This document shows, one piece after another, positions 43,541 through 53,093 of a DNA stretch of 64,000 nt. Under the pieces are notes generated by a model, which worked only from the letters and a program-made list of their open reading frames with translations, searched no databases and was not told the DNA's origin. Position 1 is the first letter of the stretch. The number at the start of each line of letters is the position of its first letter. A program made the translations under genes and the position numbers. The DNA lies in contig OX465105.1 in assembly GCA_949987565.1 (NCBI GenBank), positions 3,480,496 to 3,544,495 of the forward strand. The letters are read 5' to 3'. This stretch comes from Luidia sarsii (lineage: Eukaryota > Echinodermata > Asteroidea > Paxillosida > Luidiidae).

Positions 43541-43617
43541 CACTTGTTGATCCACTCCATAAAGCCCAGGTCTCTCATGTCTTCAGCCAGGTTCCTCAGC
43601 TCCTGGCTGCTGAAGTT
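43541..43617 (-). CDS. Exon-like segment in the terminal core
   Basis: On the minus strand, CCCAACAAG precedes 77 bases open in one frame (NFSSQELRNLAEDMRDLGFM, then EWINK), ending at TG|GTAATT, a donor-like site. The amphipathic, charged sequence looks like a real helical protein, more so than the other open frame (QELQQPGAEEP...). The same segment recurs in the other cores with the ending WISKDYLSSG. I do not recognise the protein. Confidence 0.35.
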
Positions 43618-43657
43618 CTTGTTGGGAAGTCAGACTGGGCCATTGTCTGGTACTTAC

Positions 43658-43741
43658 ACCGCCTTCATCATGCAATTGTTGGTCCCAACCTCCTCCAGCT
43701 CCAACTCCTCCTTTGACTCCTCCTCATCCACCAGACAGCAT
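43658..43741 (-). CDS. Possible acidic exon upstream of the terminal core
   Basis: ATCATTTCAG precedes an 84-base segment reading CCLVDEEESKEELELEEVGT and then NNCMMKAV. It ends either at the donor-like GT|GTAAGTA or at an in-frame TAA two bases further on. Only this copy has a donor; the others read GGCGAAAGTACC here. An intron between this and the 43541-43617 segment would be only ~40 bases, so splicing to it is doubtful. A C-terminal exon ending in KAV is an alternative. Confidence 0.3.
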
Positions 43742-43745
43742 CTGA

Positions 43746-44330
43746 AATGATACAAGAAAAAAAGGTGCAAATCCCCAAACACAACGTACGGTGGAGAGTT
43801 GGAAAGTAGCTGAATACAGGGCTTCCTCAGTCTTTGAGAGAAAATGATTGAAGTTAGAGCAGTCTAGCAGAAGGAATACTGGAGAAGGGACAATCTCAAC
43901 TCAGGGGAACATGATGCACCAGATGCATGTAGGTTGGGAAACTGCAGCACTGCCAGAGAGGGTAGAGTTGGGTTGTTCACTCAGGTGTGCCACTGGTGAG
44001 TGCGCCATGAGAGAGCCAGCAGCCAGGCTAGTGCCAAGGGTACAGATCCCATGGGAGAGCTGAGTGAGGGAAACTAAGGATGGGAGAGGGTGAGCAGTCT
44101 ATGCTATGCGTGACCACTTAGGACTGGACTTGGAAGACTGTCTGCCAGGTTATCACCCATGAAGGCAACTCGAGTCTTGGGAACTGCACGGTGTTGGTAA
44201 ATCAGTATGAGCTCACAGACAGCTCATGCAAAGCACTGGTCCATCGTGGATGCTTACTACTTCTCCCTGTCAATTGACAGTATGAAATCTGAGTGAAAGT
44301 GTGCTCCACAATGGAATGGTGGAAGTAGAT
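43746..44330. other. No gene seen
   Basis: Anonymous sequence flanking the array on its high-coordinate side. On the minus strand it would be upstream of the exon-like segments. Confidence 0.45.
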
Positions 44331-44339
44331 CTGACTCCA

Positions 44340-44930
44340 GGAAAAGGATAAGGATTAAAGAGGAAACATATAGGGAAGACTGGCAAGAACCTTTCCTTGA
44401 CCCTGAAACAAGGATACAACACTCATCACAGGGCCATTGACAAAGGTGAGGGTCACAAAGTCAAGGGAAAGGAGACCCCTCTCCCAAAATGGAATTAAGT
44501 TGCAGAGAAAGAGAAAGTGAAAAGATTTTGAAGGTAGGTCTGACTCAAGAAAAGCGATGACAAAGTAATAGGAAAATAGAGGGAAGACTGGCAAGAACCT
44601 TTCCTTGACCCTGAAACAAGGATACAACCCCTATCACAGGGCCATTGACAAAGGTGAGGGTCACAAAGTCGGGGGGAAAGAGATCCCTCTCCAAAAAAGG
44701 ATAAAGTTGAAGAGAAAGAGAAGGTGAACAGGTAAACATATTTGAAGGTAGGTCTGACTCAAGTAAAGCGATGACAAAGTAAGAGGAAAATAGAGGGAAG
44801 ACTGGCAAGAGCATTAATTAATCCTGGTGCAAGGATTAAAACCTCTTCACAAGACAAGTGGCAATGATGGGGGTCATAAGACCAAGCAGGAGAAAAAAAG
44901 AGTTTCTTTGATATGAGTTTGTGTTGAGTG
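44340..44930. repeat. ~210-bp tandem repeat, about 2.7 copies
   Basis: GGGAAGACTGGCAAGA occurs at 44373, 44581 and 44795. Between them CACAGGGCCATTGACAAAGG and GGTCTGACTCAA recur. The two similar minus-strand frames (44355-44627, 44545-44814) are the repeat read twice. Diverged relatives (CCTCTTCACA...GGGG) occur near 45250-45400 and 49930-50130. Confidence 0.8.
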
Positions 44931-45786
44931 GAATGTACTGTCTAAGAAGGGTTTGCCGTGTTCGACATGTAAATTACAAACAGAATCAGATTTGAAAAGC
45001 ACACACCCTTGAAAAGCATGGTGGTTAAGACATCTGCACTAGAAAGCAGGAGTCACACTACTGAATCCCACCCAAGCTGCTTATATTTTTTCAGCAGCCA
45101 ATCGGACAAAGCACTGAATATAGTGTTTAATTACACGTTGAGTAGGGCAAATCCTTCTTGAGGACTTTCCTTCCCAAAATAAAGAAAACAGAGTTGAAAA
45201 AATGATGAAGAGTCAGATATTTCTGGAAGTATGGTAATGTTAAAACCTGTCAATAACCTTTGCTTGATTGATCCTGACACGCTAAGACAGGATAAGAAAC
45301 CTCTTCACACGACCAATGGTAAAGTTGGGGGAAACGAGGCAAGGTGGAAAATACTTTCCTTCCCCAAAGATGCCAAGTAAGGCTGGGAAAAAGGTCTACC
45401 ATGAGACAAGAATAAGGACAGGAGTCAGAAGCAGTCTCAGCAAATTGAGGGCAGTAAGAGAGAAAGAAGCTGAAGCAACATGGTTGGCCCAGACTCTTTA
45501 CCGTCCCACTTGCTGCGAGAAAACATGGAAGCTCTGATATCAGCCATTGTGGTATTTATTCTAAAGAGCATCTAGCACTGTCTATGGTTTGCTCTAAAAG
45601 CTAAGAGATAATAATTGATAGAAAAAATAAACCAATAGTAACCAAGTTAATTTCTTCCGCAGCCCCCCCCCCCTCCAAGCAAAAAAACACCCCAAAAACA
45701 AGTTATTGATGTAAATAAGAAAAAAAATGAAGTTAAAACGAAAACTGTTGCAAACAGTCACTGACTAAACATTCAATACATAAATC
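44931..45786. other. No gene seen
   Basis: AT-rich anonymous sequence with a diverged copy of the 210-bp repeat near 45240-45400. Confidence 0.45.
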
Positions 45787-45893
45787 TCAAAAGTTAGAGG
45801 GGCTGATGATGCTTCGATCCTAGAAGGACCTTTCTCAAAGGCCTTTGCGAAAGGTCCTGCTAAGATCGAAACATCAGACCGTCTAACTTTTGA
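45787..45893. mobile_element. Palindromic PLE terminus (solo)
   Basis: CTCAAAAGTTAGAGGGGCTGATG on the left faces CATCAGACCGTCTAACTTTTGA on the right. The inner parts GATCCTAGAAGGACCTTTCT and AGGTCCTGCTAAGATCGAAA are also inverted. Preceded by the PLE tail (TTGCAAACAGTCACTGACTA). No coding part remains. Confidence 0.65.
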
Positions 45894-46029
45894 AGAAAAA
45901 CAAATATTGCAAACATTGAGATACTTAGTAGAAGCACTTGATAAGACAAAGGCTGCAGCCCATTGTGCCAGGAGAGTCAATTCTGACAGACATGTAATGC
46001 TATAAGTGCCCATTAATATAAAAACTAAA

Positions 46030-46126
46030 GTATCAAAAATGAGGCATGAACTTTCGTACTTACATCTACTTCATTAGATGCACTGTTCAAAGCAGCTGTA
46101 GCTACGAAAGCTTGTGCCTCATTTTA
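46030..46126 (-). other. Short inverted repeat with hammerhead-like core
   Basis: ATGAGGCATGAACTTTCGTA (46039-46058) is inverted at 46103-46122 (TACGAAAGCTTGTGCCTCAT). On the minus strand CTAATGAAG, a hairpin, CGAAAG and TTCATG follow each other in hammerhead-like order (CTAATGA in place of CTGATGA). A decayed terminus of a PLE-type element is the likeliest reading. Confidence 0.35.
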
Positions 46127-46647
46127 TAATTTTTACAAGTTAGTCTTATAAAGTGCTACCAACCGGTATTTCATACACTTCTCGTAGATTAACACAGCTA
46201 CATGCATTTACATAATTGTAAACATTAAATAAATATTGCCTTGTTAATGGTACGTGGTAAGCTTCTACACATTAACGGTGCTGTGGAACAGTGTTGGGGG
46301 CTCAGTTTGTGGAGTGTCCTTTGCAATACAGCCTGACCAAATAATTATGAAGTTGTTATGACAGACACTTGCCTTGACTACTCCTCACCAAATAGGCGCA
46401 TTAAGGCCAACTTACCACTAGGTGGGGCTGGTCCGCACTTCCTATTCAGATCAAGTACTCTTAAGTGTCATGTTCAGGATACTCATTCACCAGGCACAAT
46501 ATGATTTCTGGTCTTAAATTCTCAGCACTCCTTGTAAAGTCAGATCTTATACAACGTACAAAAACAATAATGCTATGCAGTATGCACAACAAACTAGATA
46601 AAAGAAAATATAGGACAACTATAACAACCGAGGTAGATTTACACACA
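46127..46647. other. No gene seen
   Basis: AT-rich anonymous sequence. Open frames up to 77 codons lack any recognisable feature. Confidence 0.45.
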
Positions 46648-46832
46648 ATAATGAATGACAAGAGAGGGTGTATTGTACATGTAGCTTGTAAGATTTAACT
46701 AGTGTTACTTCTCCAACACGTAGGATTAGAAGATAAACAAAAACAATGTAAACTCAAATCATGCAACATCATTGAAAAATGAAAAAGGGATATAGTTCAC
46801 CCAAGTCCGCAAGGAGGGATAGGGACATATGG
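46648..46832. repeat. Direct repeat flanking a PLE, left copy
   Basis: AATGACAAGAGAGGGTGTAT through AAGGAGGGATAGGGACA matches 48530-48716 with indels in the A-rich centre. The pair brackets the PLE remnant at 46.9-48.4 kb. Confidence 0.75.
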
Positions 46833-46959
46833 CCACCTTTTCAGTGTACACCCAATTACAGAGAAACTTAGATAATACTAGAAGGTTTGCATGGTGGAAG
46901 TACCAAGTGGAATGTTTGCGGTGACACCATGTATAACACATCTCTTCTGAGGAGTGTGT

Positions 46960-46975
46960 GGCTCTGAAAAGAGCC
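46960..46975 (-). other. Histone-mRNA-like 3' stem-loop in a PLE terminus
   Basis: The minus strand reads GGCTCTTTTCAGAGCC: a 6-bp stem with loop TTTC, followed by ACACA. This equals the canonical metazoan replication-dependent histone stem-loop. A purine-rich GAAGAGATG lies 12-15 bases downstream, where histone pre-mRNA has its U7-binding element. No histone gene is near. Function untested. Confidence 0.55.
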
Positions 46976-46983
46976 GGTAACTC

Positions 46984-47019
46984 AACGTTTCGTGCAGTGT
47001 GTACTCTGCCCCTTGTCAG
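46984..47019 (-). ncRNA. Hammerhead-ribozyme-like motif at PLE 3' end
   Basis: On the minus strand CTGACAAG, then GGGCAGAGTACACACTGC, then ACGAAACGTT. The middle forms a GCAG/CTGC stem, in the position of hammerhead stem II between CTGANGA and GAAA. The second core base differs from consensus (CAA for NGA), so activity is uncertain. Confidence 0.35.
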
Positions 47020-47249
47020 CAGACTGCTGGATACCAACTGTCATCAGTGCTTATAAATGTTGTGGAGAGCAATGGAGCGTGGAGAATCTTTCCTGCCCAG
47101 TGTGAACAACTGGGGTGTGGAGAAGCTCACTGGAGTGTGTCAGTGTATGAGTGGATGCCGAGGGTAGAGGAGATGCAGGTGATGGCAGACTAGGTGATGG
47201 ATGAGGCGGAGCTGTCCGTGGGTATAGAAGAACCATTGGACAGAAGTGG

Positions 47250-47530
47250 TCACCATATGTCGCTGATGTGACCACCGATATCCTGAGAGACAGTGTTGTG
47301 GTTGAAGATCTCAATGGCCTCCCTCACTCGACGGAGATCCCATCTCCCCATGCAGGCAAAGAGTTTGGTACCACTCAACTGGATGACATGGTCCTTTGAT
47401 GATGCTCGATGATCCCAGACTTCATCACTCTTACTGCCATGGGCATTGTGTTCGTTGAGTCTAGTAGGGAGATCTCTACAAGTCCCTCCAATGTACACTT
47501 TGCAGCATGTGCAAGGGATCTTGTAAACTC
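47250..47530 (-). pseudogene. PLE GIY-YIG endonuclease domain
   Basis: VYKIPCTCCKVYIGG is the PLE form of the GIY-YIG start with its cysteine pair, followed by TCRDLPTRLNEHNAH (catalytic arginine region). REAIEIFNHNTVSQDIGG contains the glutamate and the conserved end. The frame ends at about 47250 (HISDIW). The first half lies in the same frame only from about 47530; upstream coding is shifted. Confidence 0.75.
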
Positions 47531-48289
47531 CAGGTCTGGAATCTGGGTCATGTCTATCCTTGTGGGTCTGAGCGAGGTTCCGGATCTTGTTGGGTGCTGA
47601 GTGGGAAAACCCTGACGTTGTGTTTGTTCAGGGCCTGTTGGATCTTGTGAGAGGTACTGCACAAGTATGGAAGGGTGACAGCAGGAGTTTCCGTGCTACA
47701 GTCAATGGACCTTGGGTAGAGGCGACCCTTTGGTCATGGCGGGGTCGGACTCTGGTGTCCAGTGTAGCCATTCCTCTGTAGGGCTGCCTTGATGCGACAG
47801 ATCTCCTCCTGCAGGTCGTTTCCTTCGCAGATTCTGTGGGCATCATGTCAAACGAGAGTCTTGTTGACTGAATGTCTGATGCTAGGGTGGTGGAAAGACC
47901 GGCTATTGGGGTAGTGGTCTCCGTGCGTGGGTTTCCAGTAGACCCGCCGAGTGGGAGAGCCATTCTGCTGCCTGGATACCTCCACATCCAGGAAAGGGAT
48001 GCTGCCATCTCAACCTGATCCATGTTGGACTGGATGCAGCTACCCAGCCCACTGAGGTGATCCAGGAACAACTGGAGCATTGTCTTGGCCGTGCGGCCAG
48101 ATGACGGTTGGAAATCAGCTGTAGCAAAGGCAGTCCGCTCAAACTCCTCCATGAAAATGTCCGCCAGAATCGGGGATACAGGAGATCCCATGGAGGTTCC
48201 ATCCGACTGCTCAAAGAATTCCTGTCTCCACCGGAAGTTTGAAGAGACGACGCAGAATTTGAAGAGGTCGTGGATCTGAGAGTACACAC
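47531..48289 (-). pseudogene. PLE reverse transcriptase fragment (C-terminal half)
   Basis: The frame beginning near 48287 carries DGTSMGSPVSPILADIF and MEEFERTAF, the RT motif before the catalytic site. It then runs out of register, with overlapping frames (47903-48289, 47628-48287, 47375-47662) each covering part of the protein, so several indels have accumulated. The LPKIHK and GRPI regions are missing. Confidence 0.7.
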
Positions 48290-48529
48290 TGCCCGAAACG
48301 CTGAGTTACTGGCTCTGTTCAGAGACGCACATTCCTTCTCAAAAGAGATGGAGTGTTACATGGTGTCATCGCAAACCTTCCACTTACAGAGAAAGCTGTA
48401 TCAGTGTGAATAATTTACAATAGTTTATAACGAAACACAGCTCACCCACTTTCTGATTTGGATTACACCATTAATACAAAATTTAGAATATCAACTTAAA
48501 AACCGTGGTACAGTAGATTGTGAATAAAA

Positions 48530-48716
48530 AAGAATGACAAGAGAGGGTGTACTGTACATGTAGCTTGTCAGTTTTAACTAATGTTACTTCTCCAACACGT
48601 AGGATTAGAAGATAAAAACACAAATATCAAAGAAAACTCTCAAATAAAAAAAAAAATTGATAAAAAATGAGAGAGAGGATATAGTTCACCCGAGTCCGCA
48701 AGGAGGGATAGGGACA
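48530..48716. repeat. Direct repeat flanking a PLE, right copy
   Basis: Copy of 46648-46832. Differences include TTGTCAGTTTTAAC for TTGTAAGATTTAAC and an A-rich expansion. Confidence 0.75.
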
Positions 48717-49130
48717 AAAGGAAACAGGAAAGTCTGCAAAGATGGCAAGCAACAATAAAAATCTGAAGATGGCAAAAAACATACATCCTTTTCAAAGCAT
48801 GTAATCAAATCTTTGCTTACTGATTCTTGACAATTTGATTGCTTAAAAAAAATAAAAAATTAAAAATTAATTGAGACTCATTGGATTTTAATTCACAGGC
48901 ATATACTTGACAAATAATTTTCAGGAATCCAATATGTACTTGAGTTTATCCTTTGGAAGACTGTTATATTTTGGTTTGAATTTATTCCAGCATTGTTAGC
49001 TGCCAGATTCCTTTGAACATGTTTCTGGTTTACAAAGTTAATGTGTTGATTCAAGTTTACATGTAAACTTCCATTGGCCATGTGTTTTGTCTCAAAAAGG
49101 GAAGAGGTTAATGCAAAAACTGTTGCAAAC
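48717..49130. other. No gene seen
   Basis: AT-rich anonymous sequence leading to a PLE tail (GTTGCAAACTGCTCACTGAC from about 49121). Confidence 0.45.
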
Positions 49131-49264
49131 TGCTCACTGACTAAAATGACCTGCAATACATAAATCTCAAAAGTTAGAGGGCCTGACGTTTCAATCCTAG
49201 CAGGACCTTTGCCTTTGAGACAGGTCCTGCTAGAATTGAAACATCAGGCCCTCTAACTTTTGAG
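49121..49264. mobile_element. Palindromic PLE terminus (solo)
   Basis: Tail word, then CTCAAAAGTTAGAGGGCCTGACG, and its inverted partner ATCAGGCCCTCTAACTTTTGAG. In between GAGACAGGTCCTGCTAGAATTGAAAC is a decayed form of the same hammerhead-like core. Confidence 0.65.
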
Positions 49265-49559
49265 AAAGGGAAGAGGTGTAATAGCGCTCTCTCTTGACCC
49301 GTTATATTCCTTGAAATAATTATGCATGCCAAGGTCATGAACGTGACAGCCAAACAGTGAACTCCTAAAAAATCAGGTCTTGCTTCCTTTTCATGTAAAC
49401 ACTAAAAGGACTTTGGCTGATTAACAGCTGTGCATGAGAAGCAAGTCCCGACATACTGCAATCAGATGAACAATAATAATAACACATAACACATGTATAA
49501 GGCGCTTAATATGGCTGTTTCTAAGCGCACCATTGTATGTCTACAAATTACAACCAGGA
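49265..49559. other. No gene seen
   Basis: Anonymous sequence between the two solo PLE termini. Confidence 0.4.
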
Positions 49560-49796
49560 GTGGAAGGTTTGCGGTGACACCATGTAGCACTTTTCTTTCG
49601 AGGAATGTGGCTCTGAAAAGAGCAGTTATCTAAGGAGTGAGGCTCAGAAAAAAGCCGTTAACTCATTAAGGATTATGACTTTGAAAAGAGCCTGTAAAGA
49701 AATGTTATGCATGAGAGTTACCGGCTATTTTCAGAGCCACACTCATTGAAAGAAAAGTGCTACATGGTGACAGTCACCGCAAACATTCCACTTAAT
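49560..49796. mobile_element. Solo inverted termini with histone-like stem-loops
   Basis: Both arms of the 46.9-kb PLE terminus occur head to head without interior: GTGGAAGGTTTGCGGTGACA left, TGTCA-like CACCGCAAACATTCCACTT right. The stem-loop word appears at 49609-49624 (minus) and 49723-49738 (plus: GGCTATTTTCAGAGCC). Two worn copies lie between (GGCTCAGAAAAAAGCC, CTTTGAAAAGAGCC). After the plus copy, GAAAGAAAAG follows at the spacing of a histone downstream element. Confidence 0.6.
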
Positions 49797-51773
49797 CTTA
49801 TCTTACAGCAAGAGCTTGAACAAATACCAGAATTATGAATCAGAGCTTTCTCAATAAATCATACATGCACATGTGCATAACAATGCTATTAAACTAATTA
49901 GGTCAAACTTATAAGGAATAAGATGGAGAAGGCAATGTATGTCTGCACAAACCTAAATACAAGCATCTCATCCTGAAAACAAGGCAAAAACCTCTCCACA
50001 AACCCACACCAGGACTAGGGTATTCTAGGCCCAGGAGAAAAAAAGGTTTCTTGCCCCAAAGAAGCTTTTGTGAAAGAAGAATCCGGGCAAGAAAAAGACA
50101 GAGAAAGGAATAAGAGTCAGACATAGGAAAAAAAATTGAGCAAATACCTTGAGCATATGAAAGAAAAGAATTAAGAATTATAAGTACTTAGTTCTGAAAT
50201 CTGTTTTCATTGGCAAGCTTTTCAAACATCAGGGTATTGTGCATACAATTTTGATTGTTTGACTAGAAAGTTACCACAGACAAAATAGCATAGTGGATGG
50301 GGTTATCAAGAGCTGAGTTATAGGCCTACTAGGCAAGGTCGAAGAAAGAAAAAAAAGGAAAGACTTTCTTGTCCTAAAGAAGCTGGGGACAGAAAATCAA
50401 GGGTTACATTCTGAAAGAAGCACTATAGGAACTCAAAGGAAAAGTGGTGTAAACACCTTGAAAGTCGGAAAGAAATGAAGTAAGAATAGTATTACTGAAA
50501 TCCTTTATCCTTGCTGAGATTTGAAAAATAGTTTCATTCGCATAAGTTCACTGGTCCCCATGTTACTTGATATATTGTTGTCAAGCATCATGGTATCCTG
50601 CATAATGTCTTTGGGTTTTAGCTAGAAAGTCATCACAGACAAACATAACGTAGTAGAGATGTAGGTGGAGTCATAGTAAAGGGAACTTCATAGCATTTTA
50701 TAATTTAAAAAATATCAAACGTAATTCTTATGAAAAAATGTATGTTTTAGAATTTACAATATTTAAAGAAAAAAACATGAAATATGGAGATAAAGCAAAG
50801 CGTAGAGGAAAACTGAATATTACCATATCTCCATTTGTGCTTATAATGTATCAACTCGTATTAAAGCACTCCAAAGAATTGAAGGGTTTGACGTGGAAGC
50901 TGAGTGTATGCAGAAGGTATGTTGCAAAAGTGGCCAAGAAATGCAGCACTTTCTGTGATATACATGTATAAACAATTTTGCTAAAGGAGTCAGATCTAAC
51001 TTGAAGAAAAACAGGAAAGGGATGATGTCAGGGTTCCATACGAGATGAAGACAGATGGCCCTCAAAACCCTTCACAGATCCCTCCATCATGAAGACACAC
51101 TTTAAAAACAAGAGCCACACCATCAGCTGACAGGCTGTAGATCTCACGAAACTCACCATTTCTCACCACCAACATAGACCAGTATAAAGCCCAACCCTTC
51201 TATGAGATCTACCAGACACATCACAGTTCCACCAAGACACAAAGCTCTTCCACAAGCGATTCCCTGGCAAAGATAAGTCTTCCAGAGCCAGTCCTTTGGT
51301 CACCTATAGCCAAGGACCATCCACCCTGCACACCACCCTCTATCACCCCCAATCAGCCCACCCATGGGTACACTCTGTACCCATGGCACCGTCCTGGCTG
51401 CGAGCCTTCGCACAGTGCTCCTACCAGTGACACACTTGAGTGAGCATCACAACACCACCCTCTCCAACAGTGCCACAGTCCCCCTGCCTACATGCTCCAG
51501 TGCACCAGGCCCCCTCCCAAGATGAGAGAGTCACCTCCTCAATAATCCCCCCCACGGGACCACTACAACCCCACCCCAAGTAAAAACCCAGCATCTTCTT
51601 CCTAAGACTGAGATTGCACTGTATGGATAATTTCAACCAAACCTGACATATGCAAACTTTGCAAATTAATTAATATGCCAAAAATGTTCCAAATTACTTG
51701 GTGACTAAAATGACCAAAATCCCCCCCAAAATAATATAAAAATAAATAAATAGGAGGGCCTGACAATAGACCA
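49797..51773. other. No gene seen; diverged repeats
   Basis: AT-rich. Two related ~350-bp blocks (about 49930-50250 and 50330-50640) share AAGAAGCT, CTTGAGCATATGAAAGAAA/CCTTGAAAGTCGGAAAGAAA and TCATCACAGACAAA words. A PLE tail (GCAAACTTTGCAAATTAA, GTGACTAAAATGACC) precedes 51755. Open frames (77, 74, 71 codons) carry nothing recognisable. Confidence 0.45.
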
Positions 51774-52001
51774 ATTGCGAGACAAATGTTTACATGCCAT
51801 CAGATGACTTATAAATTCATGGGTATTTTTTCATCTCTTTTGGCACAGAGCAGCTAAGGAAATGTAGAAAGAATGTGGACAATCTGATAATCTTCTTCCC
51901 TCATTTTCAGTCCTGTTCTGCACCAAATGAGATGAAAAAATATCCACTATAACTCGGTCATGTGACGGCTTGTAAACATTGGTTGAGCATTCGGTCTATT
52001 C
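51774..52001. mobile_element. MITE copy B, inserted into a PLE terminus
   Basis: Ends CAATAGACCAATT and GCATTCGGTCTATT are inverted. Interior arms CAAATGTTTACATGCCATCA and TTGTAAACATTGG match copy A at 9140. To the left is AGGAGGGCCTGA and to the right ATGCTACAGGAGGACATTCC, the two halves of the PLE terminus, so it inserted there. Confidence 0.85.
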
Positions 52002-53093
52002 AATGCTACAGGAGGACATTCCTCAAAGGCAGAATGAAAAATAAGAAGTTCACTCATCCATTTAACAGCTTCAACAGTTCCTGCACGTTCTGCATGAGGT
52101 GTTGCTGCATCAATCCTGAAAAGCATTAAACGAAAACAAAATTAAACAAATGTTAGGAGCATAACATTTTTTTAGGGACGAATGTAAAAAAGCATTCTTT
52201 CCATTGGAAGTTTTGAATAGGAGAACTAAAGCTGATTGAAAGCTGGAAGGCTATAATAGCATTCTCGTCTTCCATCTTTCTCTGACATTGAGCCACTGAC
52301 TGTTCCGCTCAATGATATGCTTCTTTTGAAACAAATGCAGGTTTCCTGAGATTAATTTGTCTGTAAACTAAGGTATCATGCGATCTGCAGTTGTTTGGAA
52401 AGGCCAGCCCTGCCCTTGTATCGTCGCCATGCATTACAAGACTTCGCTTGCCATTAGATGGAAGATGGTGGACATATGCCTGGACAATAATTTAGTGTCC
52501 TGGTGTAATGTGTTCACTGTATTCATTCATTATAACAATCATTCCTTGAATTTCTGTCGAGAGGTTGATCAGTTTGTGCAAGGTTTGTGGTACCTGTCTG
52601 AACATGGATATTCCGTGTTGTAAAACCATTGGCCGGCCAGCCGGCCTTGCCCAACGCATGACCACAGATAATTTTAGGATTCGCAGGAATGTGTCAGGTC
52701 TACCTCGTATGCAATCACTAACTGCTTTGGGGGTTAATATTTAAAGTATTCCAAAACTTTGAAGTTGTATATTTTTGACTTCATGGCTGAATATGCAAGA
52801 AAAAGAACACAAAAAATCCAGTCCAAAAGTTGTCAAAAACTAGAAGTCTACAACTGGTATAAAAAGATGCAAGACTTGTCTCATTTTGGGTAAAGAATGG
52901 ACGTATTTTGTGAAAATCTTAAAAATAAATTGGCAGCACTGGTGGGACATAGCTAGGTCAGTCCTCTTTCGTTTTATCCCTACTATCCTCTTCATCCTCC
53001 AAATCCTCCTCAACCTCATCCACCTCTTCCTCCTCCTACTTGCCCCCTACTCTTCCTCATTACGTTTATCCACTTCTTCCTCCTAACCCACTC
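52002..53093. other. No gene seen
   Basis: Anonymous sequence. GGCCGGCCAGCCGGCC near 52632 is a GC palindrome. The 81-codon frame at 52378-52623 has no recognised domain. Confidence 0.45.

Larger units (their letters stand above)
43435..43745. repeat. Array unit 23, terminal copy and possible source
   Basis: The last core on the high-coordinate side. It keeps the short form ATTACCACTTGTTGATCC. At CCAACCTCCTCCAGCTCC it departs from all other cores, continuing into non-array sequence in place of the CCTCCTGAGGGCAGG tail and GA spacer. Confidence 0.88.
46904..48386 (-). mobile_element. Penelope-like element with GIY-YIG, degenerate, with inverted termini
   Basis: Minus-strand remnant holding an RT end and a GIY-YIG nuclease. 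Its two ends (46904-47015 and 48277-48386) are inverted copies sharing CACCATGTA/TACATGGTG words, AGGAGTGTGTGGCTCTGAAA and GAAACG-TGAGTTAC. The left end carries a hammerhead-like core and a histone-type stem-loop. The coding part is 5'-truncated (no LPKIHK region) and frameshifted. Confidence 0.75.

Noticed and set aside
43617..43658. 40-base intron joining the two exon-like segments at 43.6 kb
   Set aside because: Too short for a normal animal intron, and the reading phases of the two segments do not join. Left as an open question, not annotated as a gene model.
11190..43745. rDNA or histone gene cluster as the tandem array
   Set aside because: No rRNA-like sequence and no histone coding words are present. 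Core size and variable spacers do not fit.
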